23,252 bases of DNA from a virus. Shown piece after piece: positions 21,372-23,252 of this stretch. The stretch spans positions 1-23,252 of IMG/VR virus record IMGVR_UViG_3300033144_001755. One strand, given 5' to 3'. Position 1 is the first letter of the stretch. Each line of letters begins with the position of its first letter. A program made the translations under genes and the position numbers. Below the pieces are notes generated by a model, which was not told the origin of the DNA, ran no database searches, and saw only the letters and a program-made list of their open reading frames with translations.

Positions 21372-21500
21372 TCAAATGGGTGTGAAGTTTCGGTTCTTTT
21401 TCAGTCCGTTGGTTTGGTAGTTGTGCGGGTTCGACAAAGGCTTCGGCATGTTGTCTTTCGGTGCCGGTTTCGGTTGTGGCTTTCTTGGTGGTCGGTGCAT
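21372..21500 (-). CDS. 42-residue Pro/Lys-rich peptide
   Basis: This small gene is easy to miss. It encodes a 42-residue, strongly basic, proline-rich chain (MHRPPRKPQPKPAPK at the start) with Asn-rich later residues. It lacks hydrophobic segments and cysteines. Its ATG is two bases after the rusA stop and is preceded at good distance by GGGAG lying inside the end of rusA. Its stop is immediately followed by GAGGAGA, the ribosome site of the next gene. This fit at both ends supports real translation. The same DNA has another short frame (from an ATG at 21505, 34 residues), which fits less well because it ends without regard to the next gene. Function is unknown; nucleic-acid binding would suit the charge. 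Confidence 0.5.
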   Translation of the reverse strand: MHRPPRKPQPKPAPKDNMPKPLSNPHNYQTNGLKKNRNFTPI

Positions 21501-21501
21501 G

Positions 21502-21864
21502 TCATATCTCCCGTAGTGTGATGATAGTTTTACCTGGTGCTTCGACTCCGCGCTTGTGCATCAGCAGGCAGTCGACCTGTTCATCATCGAGCCAGACCTG
21601 GGCGTAGGTCAAGGCATCAAATAAACATTTGAGTGGGTTGTCGATGTCGCGCTTTCGGCGATCGGGCTTCCACAGTTCGATCTCCATTGAGATGCGACCG
21701 GCGAGTGGCTTGGGGTTGTGTAGATCTACGAGCTTGAAGCGGAGAGTTTCGGCACGGAAGGCCATGCCAGCATTACCGACTGCGACACGGACAGATTTGC
21801 CCTGGCACCATTTGGTGTAGTAGTCGTTTACAGACGGTGGATATGTGAGTTGCAGCTCAAGCAT
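21502..21864 (-). CDS. rusA: RusA-family Holliday junction resolvase
   Basis: The 120-residue length and motifs match RusA, a dimeric, metal-dependent endonuclease that cuts four-way DNA junctions. The N-terminus has the PPSVNDYY element (residues 9-16). The acidic centre lies in RRKRDIDNPLK, with Asp73 and Asp75, Lys79 three to four residues on, and Asp93/Asp94 in WLDDEQV. These correspond in spacing to Asp70, Asp72, Lys76 and Asp91 of the E. coli enzyme, so the active site looks intact. In phages RusA resolves recombination or branched replication products before packaging, which suits a position just upstream of the terminase. The gene's end carries the ribosome site for the next small ORF. 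No strong ribosome site precedes its own ATG. Confidence 0.93.
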   Translation of the reverse strand: MLELQLTYPPSVNDYYTKWCQGKSVRVAVGNAGMAFRAETLRFKLVDLHNPKPLAGRISMEIELWKPDRRKRDIDNPLKCLFDALTYAQVWLDDEQVDCLLMHKRGVEAPGKTIITLREI

Positions 21865-21892
21865 CGGGGATCTCAGGGACCCCCGAAGCGTA

Positions 21893-22135
21893 TCACTTCA
21901 CATGCATTGAGTACAGCAGGTAGACCTCGGCGTGAGAGCTGTCAGGCATGGCGATGACCGAGCAGACTTCCTGGGTGTCGCGGTGGCACCTGGTGATCTC
22001 GGCCATGATCTCGCGGACAGTCTCGGGCAGTGGGTTGAGGATCTGGGAAGCGAGGACCCCGAAGAGGAACATCACCACACAGATCGCCGCCAGGACCCAC
22101 CAGTCGTTCAGTGGTTTGTAGCCGTTGATGATCAC
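21893..22135 (-). CDS. 80-residue single-span membrane protein
   Basis: The protein begins (GTG) VIINGYKPLNDWW and has one strong membrane segment right after (about residues 13-34, WVLAAICVVMFLFGVLASQI). A soluble tail of about 45 residues with two cysteines follows (ITRCHRDTQEVCSV). I chose the GTG just after the previous stop. The frame is open further back to a TTG, but that would overlap the upstream gene by about 60 bases. There is no good ribosome site in front of the GTG, so the start is uncertain and expression may depend on translational coupling. Function is unknown; a role in membrane remodelling or exclusion is possible but unsupported. Confidence 0.55.
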   Translation of the reverse strand: MIINGYKPLNDWWVLAAICVVMFLFGVLASQILNPLPETVREIMAEITRCHRDTQEVCSVIAMPDSSHAEVYLLYSMHVK

Positions 22136-22136
22136 T

Positions 22137-22556
22137 TCATTCGCGGTCGTAGGCGGCGATGGCTTTGGTGTGCTTGACCACCTCGTCTTCGGCAATCTGC
22201 TTCATCTGGTAGTGGTAAAGCTGATCGCGCAGCTCACTGATCTCCGATTCCTGGTAATTCTGGTCAGGGAGTTCGGGCTGGGCCGGTTGAGCCTCTCGAA
22301 TGTCCTGGATCAGCTTGTGGATCGCCAGGTAATGCTGCAGATGATTCTGCACGTTCTTCGAGGTCGCTGGGTTGGACCCCTTGCCCATGATGTACGAGCG
22401 TGCCTGCACCATCGTCACCGGACCTGCGGCGAGTAGGGCGTAGTACCCGACACTGAAAAACCGGCTGGCCCCTTTGCGGGATTCCAGGTAAGAGTTTCGG
22501 GTTGCTGGCTCGGGCTTAACTTCTTCGGTTGTTTCTACTGTTGCTTCTTTTTCCAT
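22137..22556 (-). CDS. Hypothetical 139-residue protein
   Basis: I do not recognise a family. The N-terminus (about residues 1-20) is acidic and probably disordered. A central part contains a mildly hydrophobic stretch (GYYALLAAGPVTMVQARSYI, about residues 37-57). The rest is Gln/Glu-rich and predicted helical, possibly a coiled coil (about residues 95-125). A GAGGAAA ribosome site stands seven bases before the ATG. The stop is one base before a GTG start for the next membrane protein. It lies among small genes of the recombination end of the module. The hydrophobic patch is too broken to call a certain membrane span. Confidence 0.7.
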   Translation of the reverse strand: MEKEATVETTEEVKPEPATRNSYLESRKGASRFFSVGYYALLAAGPVTMVQARSYIMGKGSNPATSKNVQNHLQHYLAIHKLIQDIREAQPAQPELPDQNYQESEISELRDQLYHYQMKQIAEDEVVKHTKAIAAYDRE

Positions 22557-22574
22557 TGTGATTTCCTCACTGGG

Positions 22575-22706
22575 TTATATTAACAGTGCAGTGATCGCTG
22601 CACCGATGAAAATTCCGATCGCGGTCCCTACCAGGAACCCCAGTCGAAAAGAAAATCTTAGCGCCTTGTCCAGGTGCGGATTGAGCCTGGCATCAAGCCT
22701 CGGCAT
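22575..22706 (-). CDS. 43-residue single-span membrane protein
   Basis: This short protein starts MPRLDARLNPHLDKALR and then has one long hydrophobic segment of about 25 residues rich in Gly, Ile and Ala (roughly residues 18-43), ending at the C-terminus. The basic, soluble N-terminus suggests an N-in orientation with the helix as a C-terminal anchor. The start is fixed by an AGGAG ribosome site seven bases upstream; longer starts in this frame have no such site and would overlap the previous gene deeply. Small single-span phage proteins can be holins, holin regulators or superinfection-exclusion proteins. Its position, far from the probable lysis region at the other end, argues somewhat against a holin. 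The function is unknown. Confidence 0.6.
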   Translation of the reverse strand: MPRLDARLNPHLDKALRFSFRLGFLVGTAIGIFIGAAITALLI

Positions 22707-22866
22707 CGGGGATCTCCTGCTCAGTGATGTCCTCGCGTAGGTGACTGATGTCGGCGTCCTGCCCCTCGATGTGTCGGACGGCTTGCTCCAGGATCTCCCT
22801 GGTGCGCTCACCAGGTGTGATGGCGAGTAGCTGTCTCAGCTGCTTCAGGATCTCGTAACTGTTCAT
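22693..22866 (-). CDS. Hypothetical 57-residue acidic helical protein
   Basis: I do not recognise this protein. It begins MNSYEILKQLRQ and looks almost fully alpha-helical and amphipathic, with an acidic C-terminal half (EGQDADISHLREDITEQE). It has no cysteines and no membrane segment. The ATG overlaps the stop of the HNH gene (ATGA) and is preceded by GAGGAAA, which is why this start is preferred over the longer open frame. Its stop lies inside the next gene, whose start is 14 bases upstream of it, so the three genes form a coupled run. It could be a small DNA-mimic or regulatory partner, but nothing in the sequence shows that. Confidence 0.6.
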   Translation of the reverse strand: MNSYEILKQLRQLLAITPGERTREILEQAVRHIEGQDADISHLREDITEQEIPDAEA

Positions 22867-23123
22867 AGTATTTCCTCGGTGATTGCCTGGTCCTGGGTCT
22901 TCATCAACCACCGGACCTGGGGCAGCTGATACTTGTTCGGTTCGTTGTGGATCTCCCGATGGCACGGTCGGCACACTGGGATCGTGTGGATGTCCGAGGC
23001 GGTGTCACCGGTAATGCCCAGGCCAAGGCCGATGACATGGTGAGGGTCCACGTTCGGGTTGCCGCATCCACAGCACGGCTTCTGTTTTACCCAGGCGATG
23101 TACTTGGGATTCTTGTGGCTCAT
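22863..23123 (-). CDS. Small HNH-type zinc nuclease-like protein
   Basis: This 86-residue protein has the layout of compact phage HNH proteins of the DUF968/Ref-like kind. A CCGC knuckle (Cys17, 18, 20) is followed by the DPHH catalytic element (His28, His29), and then by CRPCHREIH (Cys51, Cys54, His55, His59). The four cysteines would hold a structural zinc and the histidines a catalytic metal. The frame is open further upstream, but the ATG chosen has a strong ribosome site (GAGGGAGAA) a few bases before it and overlaps the previous stop. HNH proteins near terminases can assist packaging, as HK97 gp74 does; others act in recombination. Here it sits about 2.6 kb from the small terminase gene and closer to a RusA resolvase, so a DNA-processing role is likely but the exact one is open. 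Confidence 0.8.
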   Translation of the reverse strand: MSHKNPKYIAWVKQKPCCGCGNPNVDPHHVIGLGLGITGDTASDIHTIPVCRPCHREIHNEPNKYQLPQVRWLMKTQDQAITEEIL

Positions 23124-23252
23124 TTCTCCCTCTTTGGCAGGTACTTTGCCTTGATTATCCTGCCGCAGTTGTGGCAGTAATATCCGTGCCGAGATTTGGT
23201 CATGGTCTCGCAGTCGGTCCACCAGTATCGGCTTCGTGGGCCGTGGTTGCCT
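23120..23252 (-). CDS. Partial small zinc-finger protein (C-terminal end)
   Basis: This is the last 44 residues of a protein that runs off the right edge, so its start is unknown. The visible part has one cysteine in a TDCE context and a CxxC pair in YYCHNCGR, followed by a basic tail ending KREK. That spacing resembles the second half of a zinc ribbon whose first CxxC would lie outside the window. The stop codon overlaps the ATG of the HNH gene (ATGA), so the two are likely translationally coupled. Such short zinc proteins are common in phage early regions, often binding nucleic acid, but no specific function can be given. The reading frame is supported by the coupling and the Cys pattern only. 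Confidence 0.55.
   Translation of the reverse strand, partial: GNHGPRSRYWWTDCETMTKSRHGYYCHNCGRIIKAKYLPKREK

Noticed and set aside
22575-22706. The 43-residue membrane protein as holin of a lysis cassette
   Set aside because: It has no endolysin neighbour and lies among HNH and RusA genes; the span alone cannot support the name.
21850-22718. Shared 13-base string CATCGGGGATCTC at 21862 and 22704
   Set aside because: In both places it is the start codon plus nearby bases of a gene; it is probably chance and local ribosome-site similarity, not an operator or attachment site.
1-23252. tRNA genes, CRISPR arrays, insertion sequences, integrase and attachment sites
   Set aside because: I looked for clover-leaf-like and regularly spaced repeats and for transposase or integrase motifs in the proteins and saw none; the window gives no sign of whether the phage is temperate.

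Overview
The window is one continuous block of a tailed-phage genome (a phage or prophage) with the gene order of a short-tailed podovirus. Every gene I can support lies on the minus strand, so the biological 5' to 3' direction runs from base 23252 down to base 1. About 39 genes, including two cut by the window edges, are packed end to end, many with ATGA, GTGA, TAATG or TGATG stop/start overlaps. There is no tRNA, rRNA, CRISPR array or insertion sequence that I can see. GC content is high. A signal-peptide protein that ends like an outer-membrane protein hints at a Gram-negative host. Host and taxon cannot be fixed from the sequence alone; the architecture (head-to-tail connector portal, Bbp19-like protein, scaffold, short capsid protein, two tubular tail proteins, three ejection proteins) fits podoviruses of Proteobacteria.

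Bases 23252-20478 hold many small genes: a truncated zinc-finger protein, an HNH protein, a RusA-type Holliday-junction resolvase, two small membrane proteins, a zinc-ribbon protein and several unknowns. This looks like the end of the replication/recombination module. Bases 20481-18482 encode the packaging motor (small and large terminase). Bases 18449-15593 are an accessory patch between terminase and portal: a 2-oxoglutarate/Fe(II) oxygenase of the Asp/Asn beta-hydroxylase type, two unknowns, a Lar-like zinc protein, a GNAT acetyltransferase and three small, disordered or charged proteins. Bases 15588-11328 are the head module: portal, a 24-residue basic peptide, Bbp19-like protein, scaffold, major capsid protein and a small head protein. 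The capsid pair is bracketed by intrinsic terminators, one before it and two in tandem after it. Bases 11234-6635 are the tail module: an adaptor-like unknown, a tubular protein A made of two tandem copies of its domain, and a large tubular protein B. Bases 6633-1613 encode three ejection (internal virion) proteins of the T7 gp14/gp15/gp16 type. The largest carries a C-terminal ADP-ribosyltransferase-like domain instead of any lytic transglycosylase I could find. Bases 1620-1 hold a helical protein, two single-span membrane proteins, an exported protein and the start of one more gene, probably a lysis or host-surface cassette. One of the membrane proteins has five exact heptad repeats of the form HxH-x4.

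Together these genes make DNA packaging, the procapsid and short tail, the ejection machine and probably the exit from the cell. The main candidates for something new are the ejected ADP-ribosyltransferase, the metal-site repeat protein with its exported partner, the 2OG oxygenase beside the terminase, and the terminator-insulated capsid operon. No tail fibre or endolysin is recognisable inside the window; they may lie beyond base 1.
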